A DNA stretch of 15,217 nucleotides from Clostridiales bacterium (GCA_019415985.1 DXYE01000065.1:1-15217), one strand, 5' to 3'; shown: positions 7,703 through 15,066, counted from the first letter of the stretch. Program-made: numbers and translations. Notes: generated from the sequence alone by a model not told the origin.

Positions 7703-8758
7703 CTAAAGGAAAACGGCGCACTCGGCTCTTGTGATTTCACCTTTTCGATTCAGGCAGAGTTTTCCGTTAACGTCAGCCCCCACGACAGGCCCCTCTGCCA
7801 CAGCCCATTCCATAGCGTCCGTCGCAGAATCACTGACTGCTGAAGCAGCCGAGAACCCGGAGATCCCCCTCTTGCCTTTGTGTCGATGTCATACTTTTCC
7901 GCATACCGGAACAAAAGCATTACAAGCTGTTCGCGCATAATGGTGTCGTCAGGACTGAACGCGTCGTCGCCTGTCCCCTTGACGATTTTGGCTACAGCGG
8001 CCCATGATACCGCGTAGGTATACCATAAATCCTTCGCAACATCCTTAAATGAATTCTCATAAACCTTTGACGAACCCTTCCAGCGCCACAGATTTGTAGT
8101 CTGCATAGTGCGCGTCATTGTAAGATCAGGCGAGAACCGTGTTTCATCGGTTCTCTTCACACAGCCTTCCCTTTATACATAAGCCGCTGCATTGATAAAC
8201 CAGCTATCTCTTTCGACATCGGTAAAGGGAAAGAAATTATTATGGGCAAGCCCCATGTTGTGTCTCTCTCGGTAAGAAGTCCTTTTTCATAGGCTTCCCC
8301 AACGGTGATAAAAGCAGAATCCCTATAGGCAAGGAAATTCGCCAGATAGGCCATGGAGCCCAAAGTGAGAATATAATTTCCATCTCCAGTTTTCCATCCA
8401 TTAAATCAGCAACCCAGTCAACAAGACCTTTCACGAACATTTCGTAGCCGTTATGATTTCCGTAATTATACACCCGAAAATCGTTAGGGATCAGCTCCTC
8501 TGTTGAATTGGGGTGGTCCGGCTTGTATTTTTCCAGACAGTTCGCGCGGATCTGCTTCTCCAGAGCGGAATCCAAACCAGTGCTTTTCCCGCTTTCAGCG
8601 GTCGTTTCGCTCTCAGCTAAGACGGCGATATTCAGCAGTATAGCGATAAGCAGAACCAATGAAATGAAAGAAAACGCCGACGTTTCACAGATATGTTCTT
8701 CATTATAACCTACATTCTGCCGTAAATACGGCGACATCGACGGACGTAAAATGGCCAA
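7703..8758 (-). pseudogene. Secreted SLH-domain surface protein, multiply disrupted
   Basis: Four segments in three frames rebuild one secreted protein. From 8758 to about 8380 there is a hydrophobic signal-peptide core (FISLVLLIAILLNIAVLA) and a small extracellular domain. From about 8380 to 8245 that domain continues (VGEAYEKGLLTERD). From about 8245 to 7867 there is an SLH repeat (FTDVERDSWFINAAAYV), an in-frame TAA at 8173-8175, the rest of that repeat (RTDETRFSPD) and a second SLH repeat (FKDVAKDLWYTYAVSWA, FSPDDTIMREQ). From about 7866 to 7703 there is a third SLH repeat (DAMEWAVAEG, EITRAECAVFL). Each frame change fits a one-base deletion, one at the CCCCC of 7865-7869. Intact relatives are exported and anchored to the cell wall by their three SLH repeats. 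The start is uncertain because no good ribosome site precedes 8758. With three frameshifts and a nonsense codon it is very likely dead. Confidence 0.8.
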
Positions 8759-9448
8759 TTTTTTGACCGTATGTATTTTACGCGCCGCATTTGGTTTAAT
8801 TCATCCTGAACCTATAGAGCCTCACCGCTATCAATTCCCCCTTATCTCCTCCCTTTCATGTAACTTTATCCTTTGTTTTATTCAATAATATTTGAACATA
8901 TTTTGTTCTTGTAAACTTACAAAATAAAAATAAATTGTAAATGAACACCAAGCCGCACCAGCCGCTTTATGTGGATTTTTATGCTGTCTTAAGGACATTT
9001 TCAAAGTTCCTGCGATCGTTTTATTTATTCACGATAAAACCGATATCCGGATGGAAGGAAACATTTTACCGAAAACGGATATACGCTTTTTCGTATCGAA
9101 ACGCAGTAGCAAAACAATAAAAATCCTTCAATAAACATAAACCTTTCAATATGAAAGCAATTCACGAGTCAGGCACAAGCTCGAAAAACTTATATTTTTT
9201 TACATCAAGTACCGGAAAAATTTGGATTTCATTTCAGCGCCGGCAAATCGGAGCTTCCGAAGGACCCACTGGCAATACCGTAAAAAATAATATACTCCCA
9301 GCCGGTCCACAACACGGTCGATGCGTCCGTACCGGCTCTGAAAGGAGAGATATAAAACAACAGGCAAAAAACAGAGCAATTTATGAGCTTGCTTATCTCA
9401 GGAAAAAATCGTATTTTCAAAAAAGATCCATTATTGTGCAATTTCTTA
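8759..9448. other. Intergenic stretch without a supportable gene
   Basis: This AT-rich sequence has small hairpins (for example GTTTTAT/ATAAAAC near 9018-9047) but no reading frame with a family match or ribosome site. The overlapping frames at 9151-9471 (plus) and 9229-9561 (minus) are judged chance openings. Confidence 0.4.
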
Positions 9449-9477
9449 TTGGTTTCTTTGATTATTTGTGATATAAT
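9449..9477 (+). promoter_or_regulatory. Candidate SigA promoter with no gene behind it
   Basis: TTGGTT (9449-9454) and a perfect TATAAT (9472-9477) are 17 bases apart on the plus strand. Downstream there is no coding frame. Hairpins lie at 9490-9513 (CCTTGT/ACAAGG) and 9544-9559 (GCAGGA/TCCTGC), followed by the palindrome at 9658. It may drive a short structured RNA or the leader of the methylase operon. Confidence 0.45.
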
Positions 9478-9657
9478 TCTATATGAATTCCTTGTAACAC
9501 GCAATAGACAAGGTGCGAAAAGTGCCCTTATACGCGTGGAAAAGCAGGAGCATTCCTGCATAAGCGAAGATATTTGAAAATGTAAATAAATTATGGGAGC
9601 GCCTAATTATAAAAACATAAAAAGAGCCTGACGTAGCATTAATATAACGAGTCTCAC

Positions 9658-9673
9658 GTACCAAGCTTGGTAC
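9658..9673. repeat. Perfect 16-bp palindrome GTACCAAGCTTGGTAC
   Basis: This is fully symmetrical with no spacer, and two further pairs form beyond one mismatch on each side. It lies 268 bases before the first methylase start, beside a TAAAGTGTCGG copy at 9691. It could be a dimeric regulator site or an island boundary; neither is shown. Confidence 0.5.
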
Positions 9674-9890
9674 ATGTAAATGCGGCTGCTTAAAGTGTCG
9701 GAAATATTAAAAGAAAAGCTTTAATTTTGATATGTGTAAACAGCGCCAGCCGTACGCGCACGCTTCTTCACCGCCTTGTTTGCATCACCTCATTGGATAT
9801 CCGTATCAATGGTGATAATTTGGGACTGCGTTAAATGTACGATTGACAATACTGATACATAGTCCATGGCTGTTGATTTCTCAGCTACGG

Positions 9891-9932
9891 TATAAAATGA
9901 AATCGGTTTTCTCTCAGTAAACATAGAAAGGA
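9891..9932 (+). promoter_or_regulatory. Candidate -10 and ribosome binding site of the first methylase
   Basis: TATAAA (9891-9896) could be a -10, but the -35 region is poor (TGGCTG 18 bases upstream). A separate TTGACA at 9843 has no -10 partner. GAAAGGAA (9926-9933 region) is a good ribosome site nine bases before the ATG at 9942. A bulged hairpin, ATCACC..ATTG with CAATGGTGAT, lies at 9784-9816. Confidence 0.35.
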
Positions 9933-9941
9933 ATACGACAG

Positions 9942-10949
9942 ATGCCATATCAGATATGGAACCGGCGGTATACAGGAAGCAAATATAAGCTTTCAGATTG
10001 GATTGCTGATTTGATCACGGAAAATTGCAAGGGCGGCTCATTTTGCGATATTTTTGCGGGTACAGCTATCATGAGTCTGCAAATGATCCCTCATGCAGAC
10101 GAAATCTTCATCAACGATTTTCTTTTTTCCAACGAGGTCATTTACAAAGCTTTTTTTGAGCAGACAGCCTACGATTTGAACAAATTGGAAAGAATCAAAG
10201 AGGACCTCTTTCATTTAAACCCTGCGAATCTGCCTGAAAATTATGCTTCCGAAAATTACGGCGGCAAATTCTTTTCAAAAAATGATGCGCTGAAAATCGG
10301 TTTTATTCGTGAATATATAGCGGAGGAGCAAAATTTAAATTCAAAAGAAAAAAATATATTGCTTGCCTCTTTGCTTTATTCGGCAGACAAGGCTGCCAAT
10401 ACGGTAGGGCATTACGACGCTTATATTAAAGGAATAGACATCCCGGATTCTTTTTCCTTTGATCTCATTTCACCTTATAAATGTGCTGATAAAAAGATAC
10501 ATATCTTAAGAAAAGATGCAAATCAATTGGCCAAGGAAATACAATGCGATACCGTATATATTGATCCGCCATACAATTCACGTCAGTACAGCAGATTCTA
10601 TCATGTGCTGGAAAATATAACGACTTGGAAAAAACCGAAATTATTTGGTGTAGCACGTAAGCCTGAGGCGGAAAATATGAGCGAGTATTGCAGGAACTCC
10701 GCTACAAAGACGTTTGACGATCTCATAACGTCTTTGAATTGCAGATATGTCGTTGTTTCATACAACAACACCTATAACTCCAAGAGCAGTTCATCCAAAA
10801 ACAAAATTTCTCTTGAAGATATCCATACGATATTAGAGAAAAAAGGCGCTGTTTCCATGTATGAAAAAACACATCAGTATTTCAATGCGGGTAAGACCTC
10901 GCTCAAAGATCATAAAGAATTTATTTTCATTGCAAGGGTTGGTGGGTGA
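9942..10949 (+). CDS. D12-class adenine DNA methyltransferase 1 (type IIS R-M)
   Basis: This 335-residue protein transfers a methyl group from S-adenosylmethionine to N6 of adenine in DNA. It shows the alpha-class (D12) order: motif X RRYTGSKYKL (8-17), motif I FCDIFAGTA (34-42) and the catalytic motif IV YIDPPYNSRQYS (206-217). The stretch NTVGHYDAY lies between. DPPYNSRQY resembles the COG3392 group of adenine methylases found in restriction systems. The start has a good ribosome site (GAAAGGAA). The stop overlaps the next methylase start by eight bases, so the two are co-translated. Two adenine methylases with one AlwI-family nuclease is typical of systems with asymmetric sites, one enzyme per strand. 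The gene is intact and visibly AT-richer than the transporter region, suggesting acquisition. The target sequence cannot be read from the protein. Confidence 0.9.
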   Translation: MPYQIWNRRYTGSKYKLSDWIADLITENCKGGSFCDIFAGTAIMSLQMIPHADEIFINDFLFSNEVIYKAFFEQTAYDLNKLERIKEDLFHLNPANLPENYASENYGGKFFSKNDALKIGFIREYIAEEQNLNSKEKNILLASLLYSADKAANTVGHYDAYIKGIDIPDSFSFDLISPYKCADKKIHILRKDANQLAKEIQCDTVYIDPPYNSRQYSRFYHVLENITTWKKPKLFGVARKPEAENMSEYCRNSATKTFDDLITSLNCRYVVVSYNNTYNSKSSSSKNKISLEDIHTILEKKGAVSMYEKTHQYFNAGKTSLKDHKEFIFIARVGG

Positions 10950-11859
10950 AATAATAGATACAAAAGCATGTAGAAGATCTCCATTTTTCTATGTGGGAGA
11001 TAAATATAAATTGGTTCCCCAGCTTAAAGAAAATTTTCCGAATCATATAGACAGATTTATTGAGCCGTTTTGCGGCGGCGGAAGTGTTTTTTTAAATACT
11101 GATGCCAAACAGTATTTGCTGAATGATATTAATTCTTATATGATCCGACTGCATCGGTTTCTCATCTCGTCGAGTTCTGCCCCGGATGGGTTTTGGATTG
11201 CACTGAAAGCCAATATTGAAAAATATAATCTCTCCGCAACTTTTATGAGAAGAGATGTTCCGGCCGAATATAGAAGGGCCTTTGCAAAGACTTATTTTGC
11301 AAAATACAACAAAGAGGCATATATGAAGATGCGGCATGATTTTAACAAAGACAAAGACGATATGATGCTGCTTTATATGCTTTTAATCTATGGGTTCAAC
11401 AGAATGCTGCGATTCAACTCGAAGGGTGACTTCAATCTGCCTGTGGGGAATGTGGATTTCAATAGAAACGTGGCCGATGCTCTTTGTTCCTACTTCGAAT
11501 ATGTTGCAGACAAGGATATCCAATTATTTCATTTGGATTTTCAGGAGTTCTTGGAAAAGGTACGGCCTACATCCAGTGATTTTGTATATCTCGACCCCCC
11601 GTATCTGATAACCTTCAGCGAATACAACAAGCTTTGGAACGAGGACAGTGAAATGAGGTTAATGGCATATCTCAATGAATTGGATTCCCGTGGTGTTAGA
11701 TTTGCTATTTCAAATGTTTTACGGCACAAAAAAAGATTCAACGGCGCGATGAATGACTGGGCTCAAAAATACAATATTGTAAGAATCCAAAGTAATTATA
11801 TAAGCTACCACGACAACAGCGAAAAGGATTCGTTTGAGGTCCTGGTGAAAAATTACTGA
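10942..11859 (+). CDS. D12-class (Dam/DpnM-like) adenine DNA methyltransferase 2
   Basis: This protein has about 305 residues if translation starts at the GTG at 10942, inside the end of methylase 1. AAGGG lies just upstream but close. A longer frame from 10861 would overlap by 89 bases and add 27 residues with no family resemblance. Motif X is SPFFYVGDKYKL (13-24), motif I is FIEPFCGGGSVF (39-50) and motif IV is YLDPPY (216-221). YGFNRMLRFNSKGDFNLPVG, near 150-169, is a hallmark of Dam and DpnM-type enzymes. It should methylate the adenine on the strand not served by methylase 1. The frame is intact. It is followed by 89 bases containing a promoter and palindrome before the nuclease gene. 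Confidence 0.88.
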   Translation: MGEIIDTKACRRSPFFYVGDKYKLVPQLKENFPNHIDRFIEPFCGGGSVFLNTDAKQYLLNDINSYMIRLHRFLISSSSAPDGFWIALKANIEKYNLSATFMRRDVPAEYRRAFAKTYFAKYNKEAYMKMRHDFNKDKDDMMLLYMLLIYGFNRMLRFNSKGDFNLPVGNVDFNRNVADALCSYFEYVADKDIQLFHLDFQEFLEKVRPTSSDFVYLDPPYLITFSEYNKLWNEDSEMRLMAYLNELDSRGVRFAISNVLRHKKRFNGAMNDWAQKYNIVRIQSNYISYHDNSEKDSFEVLVKNY

Positions 11860-11881
11860 CAAAAACACATTATGTAAAGTT

Positions 11882-11916
11882 TTAACTCACACTACACGAC
11901 CTTTTATCATGATAAA
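11882..11916 (+). promoter_or_regulatory. Nuclease promoter overlapped by a perfect 14-bp palindrome
   Basis: TTAACT (11882-11887) and TATCAT (11905-11910) are 17 bases apart, a fair SigA promoter. The -10 lies inside TTTATCATGATAAA (11903-11916), a perfect palindrome. A dimer bound there would block the promoter, giving separate and delayed nuclease expression. No controller gene of the usual small HTH type is present in the island, so the binder is unknown; a methylase could serve. The function is inferred. Confidence 0.5.
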
Positions 11917-11948
11917 TAGAATTTTCACGCAAATACAGCTATTTTAGG

Positions 11949-12881
11949 ATGATAGGCATCCTTAAAAACCTAAATTTTATAGACAAGGAGATCTTTGCTG
12001 CGCAAAGGCAAATGTTTATGGCACCTAGAGAACGCAAAGCGGAATACAAACCGCTGTCCTTTTCAACAACAATGAGAAATCCTGCGCGAATCGCAGATTT
12101 CCTTCAGTGTATTCTTCCCTATCAAGGACAAATTTTAACGAACCGCATCATTCTTGCCGTAGCCGCAGCTTTGATAAAGAAAAAGCTTTATCAGCCTCTA
12201 TACATAAATAGGACGCCCAGGTTAAAGGCAGTACTCAACGAAGAACGGGACTTTTCCGATGAAGAAGCTGCCGAAATCATGCAGAACAGTCCACAAAATC
12301 ATAAAGAAGCCGGTTTTGATAAAGGTTGGCCTTCCAGATTTGATACATGGTACAAGCTTTCAATGGAGTTTGGATTTATTTACTATGAAATGGATTCACC
12401 CATAGAAATTTCACCCACGGGACATATGCTGATCGACGCGCATAATGAAAATCCGGTTAATGACGAGAAGATCAAAAATGTTTTTTTAAACGCATTAATG
12501 AAATATCAAACGAATAACCCGTTTCGAAAGAATGCGAACGACAATTCCCCCCTTGTTTTGCTTTTGCAGGTTATCAAGCTGCTGAAAGAGGACCCTGATG
12601 AAAACGATGCAGGTATTTTCAGGAGTGAACTGTCTCTGATCATTTGCTGGCCAAATCGAGATGCCTATGCCCTTTACCAAAAAATCAAGGAATTGCGAGG
12701 TACGTTTCGGTTTACCTACGGCGATGAAATCATCTATGAAATATGTCTTGACCTGCTCGGCGCGACAGAACGTCAGCGCAATAGATTTAAACTAAATCAG
12801 ATCACCGGCGAGGCAGTTGCGTATCACCGGTGTGGTGTCGCTAAGAGGAAACGGCCGTTTTATCGACTTCAACTCTTTTGA
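11949..12881 (+). CDS. AlwI-family type IIS restriction endonuclease, N-terminal (recognition) part, frame-broken
   Basis: Residues 1 to about 289 resemble the DNA-recognition half of the AlwI / N.BstNBI family. FSTTMRNPARIADFL lies near the N-terminus, GWPSRFDTWYKLSMEFGF (about 125-142) is followed by a winged-helix-like stretch (PIEISPTGHMLI), and a second helical domain reaches FKLNQITGEAV. From about 12817 the frame runs into unrelated sequence and stops at 12881. The family's sequence resumes one frame over in the next entry. The start is uncertain: the ATG at 11949 has a poor ribosome site, and the ATG at 12012 (preceded by AAAGG) is an alternative that keeps all conserved sequence. By family analogy this part binds DNA but cannot cut. 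The family includes enzymes for GGATC and GAGTC; the site here is not known. Confidence 0.75.
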   Translation: MIGILKNLNFIDKEIFAAQRQMFMAPRERKAEYKPLSFSTTMRNPARIADFLQCILPYQGQILTNRIILAVAAALIKKKLYQPLYINRTPRLKAVLNEERDFSDEEAAEIMQNSPQNHKEAGFDKGWPSRFDTWYKLSMEFGFIYYEMDSPIEISPTGHMLIDAHNENPVNDEKIKNVFLNALMKYQTNNPFRKNANDNSPLVLLLQVIKLLKEDPDENDAGIFRSELSLIICWPNRDAYALYQKIKELRGTFRFTYGDEIIYEICLDLLGATERQRNRFKLNQITGEAVAYHRCGVAKRKRPFYRLQLF

Positions 12882-13575
12882 GTCCGATAAGATTGAGTAT
12901 ATATTAAAACATTACAGTATCTGTGAAACGCACAATACCAAAGCAGCATTCTTCAAATATATAGGTACCATTGACCCGAACATTCTGAGCTTGACTCAAC
13001 CTGTTGACGAGAATGCCGCTTCGGATGTACGAATTGCCACTCTTAAACGTTGGGCTGAGGAATATAGCAAAGACGATATTGTCAACGAGCTCAATATTGT
13101 TTGCAGCCACGGCGAAAGCAAAAATCCCGTGCTTAAAATCATAGATAAACCTACTCGCCTTGAATTTTTAACAAGCATTGCATTGACGCAGCACTTTCCC
13201 GGCTTAAGAGTCCAGCCCCATTATCATGTTGACGACGAGGGTTTGCCGACCTTTACGGCATCCGGCGGCACGGCGGACATCGAATGCTGCGACGAAGACT
13301 GCATTTTACTGGTAGAAGTAACGCTGATGTGTGCGAGGAATCAAGCGACAAATGAAATGCCGGCCATCACACGTCATTTGCAGGAAGCCATGGAACAGCA
13401 GCCTGAGCGGACTCTGTTTTCTTTGCTTGTCGCACCATCAATCCATGCAGACTCTAAATATATGGCCGCATTTTCAAAGCATCAATACAAGGTCGATATC
13501 CTTACACTGACAATCAATGAATTCATCGCACAAATTTCTACGAAGGAGCGAATCAAAGAAATGCTTTCGGTATGA
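12817..13575 (+). CDS. AlwI-family type IIS restriction endonuclease, C-terminal (cleavage) part
   Basis: This 252-codon frame continues the nuclease: ITGVVSLRGNGRFIDFNSFE, a linker, then the cleavage domain. The likely PD-(D/E)XK-like centre is Glu in RLEFLTSIALTQ, Asp in TADIECCDED and Glu in LLVEVTLM. They are followed by AITRHLQE and LLVAPSIHADS, which match my recollection of the N.BstNBI cleavage domain. It opens at a TTG overlapping the N-terminal part by 65 bases. Joining the two frames would need either one base removed or about 20 bases restored; family comparison suggests about six residues missing at the junction. As it stands it is either a broken nuclease or a separately started catalytic chain, as in heterodimeric BspD6I. 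GGCGAGG lies three bases before the TTG, a poor spacing. The catalytic residues are intact. Confidence 0.75.
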   Translation: MRITGVVSLRGNGRFIDFNSFESDKIEYILKHYSICETHNTKAAFFKYIGTIDPNILSLTQPVDENAASDVRIATLKRWAEEYSKDDIVNELNIVCSHGESKNPVLKIIDKPTRLEFLTSIALTQHFPGLRVQPHYHVDDEGLPTFTASGGTADIECCDEDCILLVEVTLMCARNQATNEMPAITRHLQEAMEQQPERTLFSLLVAPSIHADSKYMAAFSKHQYKVDILTLTINEFIAQISTKERIKEMLSV

Positions 13576-13626
13576 TGGAAGATTCTATGACAAAATTTCA
13601 GTTTGGAACATTAAATTTCAACTGCG

Positions 13627-13658
13627 AAGCCGAGTATTATTTTACACTCGGTTCTTTT
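13627..13658 (+). terminator. Rho-independent terminator of the R-M operon
   Basis: GCCGAGT (13629-13635) pairs with ACTCGGT (13646-13652, one G-U) around a 10-base loop, followed by TTCTTTT. It lies about 50 bases past the nuclease stop and closes the plus-strand operon. Confidence 0.75.
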
Positions 13659-13682
13659 GCATCATAAAAGCTTTCAGCATTT

Positions 13683-13715
13683 CATATGAGCCAAATAAGT
13701 ATACCGGTTCATATG
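13683..13715. repeat. Inverted repeat CATATGARCC
   Basis: CATATGAGCC (13683-13692) and GGTTCATATG (13706-13715) pair at nine of ten positions around a 13-base spacer. They lie just past the operon terminator and before the unrecognised fragment. No role is evident. Confidence 0.3.
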
Positions 13716-13729
13716 CCGATGCATAAAGG

Positions 13730-14143
13730 ATGCACAAGCTTGCTACCGCTCAAAATCTGATCAAACCCCTCGAAGATGCTTTGCGAACAGAAAACAGAAT
13801 CAATTGCAACAGTTACGTTGATCCACTTATAAAAGAGCATAATTTTGTTCAGAATGGCAAAACAATTTTTGGAACGCTCGAAAATGTGATCAGTACAGTT
13901 CCCAAAAAATATATTTCAAACTTCATTGAAGGTTTCGCCAATAGCGCTGTATCTGACGAGAATTCTATTGTTGTGTATAAGGCGGAAAACATAAAAACAA
14001 CCGCGACGGCTTTGAAGAAAGCAGCGGCGCCTAAATCCATCGGAAAGAAAGGCCGAACCGTTTTTAACAGGATTTATTGGAAACAGGCAATCTTTTGTCA
14101 ACTACAGCAGATTCGTACTCGCTTTAAAGTGCATAAGCACTGA
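13730..14143 (+). pseudogene. Unrecognised protein fragment, probably the 3' end of a broken gene
   Basis: I do not recognise this family. The 137-codon frame begins at an ATG directly abutting AAAGG, too close for a ribosome site. The same frame is open upstream of an in-frame TAA at 13724-13726 (SYEPNKYTGSYADA before it), so it may be the tail of a longer gene cut by a nonsense codon. The composition is protein-like: soluble, no membrane segment, a lysine/alanine-rich stretch ALKKAAAPKSIGKK near residues 112-125. It lies in a run of decayed genes, which favours a remnant over a functional small protein. Confidence 0.4.
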
Positions 14144-14150
14144 CTTTTTT
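14128..14150 (+). terminator. Weak terminator-like hairpin
   Basis: AGTGC (14128-14132) and GCACT (14137-14141) form a short stem with loop ATAA, followed by GAC and six T. It overlaps the end of the unrecognised fragment. Only five pairs form, so it may be chance. Confidence 0.3.
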
Positions 14151-14165
14151 ACGCCAAGGTCCTGA

Positions 14166-14556
14166 AAAGCCTTATTTAGCGAATATGTCAAAAGAGGGCC
14201 TAAGAAAACGCCTGCTTATAAGGACATTGGTATGCAGTATATTCACTTTGCTATACAGGAGCCGGAATTGTTTCAACTACTCTTTATGACAGAGCAACCG
14301 AATAAGCCAACGACTTCAAATGTTCTACCTGTTATAGATTAAAATTATTCTGAAATTCTATTATCGGCGGAAAAAAGCTACGGTTTACACGAGAACGACG
14401 CCGAAAATTCTATCGCCTTTTATGGATATATTCACATGGTATAGCCGTACTTTGCGCTACAAATATGTATGCCTTTACCCCAAAGAAATAGGAATAATGT
14501 TGACCGAAGTACGGGTGTCTGTATTAAACGAAATAAGACATAGTTATATGATATGA
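14166..14556 (+). pseudogene. TetR-family regulator, C-terminal (WHG) domain remnant
   Basis: Three frames rebuild a TetR C-terminal ligand-binding domain of the WHG type. From 14166 runs KALFSEYVKRGPKKTPAYKD, then IGMQYIHFAIQEPELFQLLFM, with an in-frame TAA at 14340-14342. After a one-base deletion near 14402-14412 comes RLLWIYSHGIAVLCATNMYA, with the WHG-type motif W..SHG. After a second deletion in the CCCC near 14478-14482 comes KEIGIMLTEVRVSVLNEIR, ending at TGA 14554-14556. The DNA-binding N-terminal helix-turn-helix is absent or unreadable upstream. Its end overlaps the aldo/keto reductase fragment, and regulators of this type often sit beside such oxidoreductase genes. The remnant cannot make a working repressor. 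Confidence 0.7.
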
Positions 14557-14876
14557 TTGATTGCTTTCTTGAAAAAGGTTTTCAATATTTTGATACAGCA
14601 TGGTATTATCATAACGGGCAATCGGAAGCCGCTGTCAAGGAGTGCCTTGTGAAGCGTTATCCCCGCAGCGCCTTTCTGCTTGCCGACCAAGTGCCCCTTA
14701 TCCTTATTCGCAAGGAAAGCGAGTTAGAGGAATATTTCAACACGCAAATTGTGCGGTGCGGTGTCGATTATTTCGACTACTATTTAATTCACGACATGGG
14801 CGGCAACCGTCGTAAAGCGGAAGAAGATACACATATCTTTGAATTTCTTCCCGGGAAGAAAAAGGCCGGACTTGTA
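14553..14876 (+). pseudogene. Aldo/keto reductase fragment, truncated at both ends
   Basis: About 108 codons match the first part of Clostridia aldo/keto reductases: FDTAWYYHNGQSE (13-25), RYPRSAFLLADQVPL (35-49), FNTQIVRCGVDYFDYYLIHDM (62-82) and FEFLPGKKKAGLV (96-108). The usual N-terminus before the first helix is missing; the frame has a TAG upstream at 14541-14543. Similarity ends at about 14876, where unrelated sequence continues the open frame to 15140. Normal enzymes reduce carbonyls with NADPH using an Asp-Tyr-Lys-His tetrad. Asp14, a Tyr near 19 and His80 are here, but the lysine position reads ADQVP, where relatives have ADK (Gln46). The fragment cannot form the barrel. It follows the TetR remnant directly, so a deletion probably joined them. 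Confidence 0.75.
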
Positions 14877-14937
14877 GGGGGCGGCGCGATAAGGATGTAT
14901 TTTCATTTTATGGGGCTGTCGCATAATACATATTTAT

Positions 14938-15066
14938 TCAGAGGATTATCAATTTCGTTAATTTATCTATTTTTTCTGTTTCAGCCATATAGTTACAAAT
15001 TGATTAAGAACCTGTTTCATCAAGTGTCAAAACACCATCAAAATCAAAACATACAGCCTTTATCAT
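14938..15066 (-). pseudogene. 5' stub of a HAD-superfamily phosphatase
   Basis: From an ATG at 15066 with a perfect AGGAGG five bases upstream, the frame reads MIKAVCFDFDGVLTLDETGS. It then meets TAA (15004-15006), continues in the same frame as SICNYMAETEKIDK and ends at TGA 14938-14940. DFDGV is the HAD motif I, with the nucleophile Asp and the acid/base Asp. A full enzyme has over 200 residues, so only the first fifth remains. It faces the aldo/keto reductase fragment, and both break off near 14880-14940, marking a rearrangement scar. The intact promoter and ribosome site suggest recent loss. Confidence 0.65.

Noticed and set aside
9151..9561. Overlapping frames on both strands of about 110 codons
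   Set aside because: Low-complexity AT-rich sequence with no start signals; the candidate promoter at 9449 lies inside both.
9843..9871. Consensus TTGACA upstream of methylase 1
   Set aside because: At 16 to 18 bases downstream there is no acceptable -10 (ATGGCT region).
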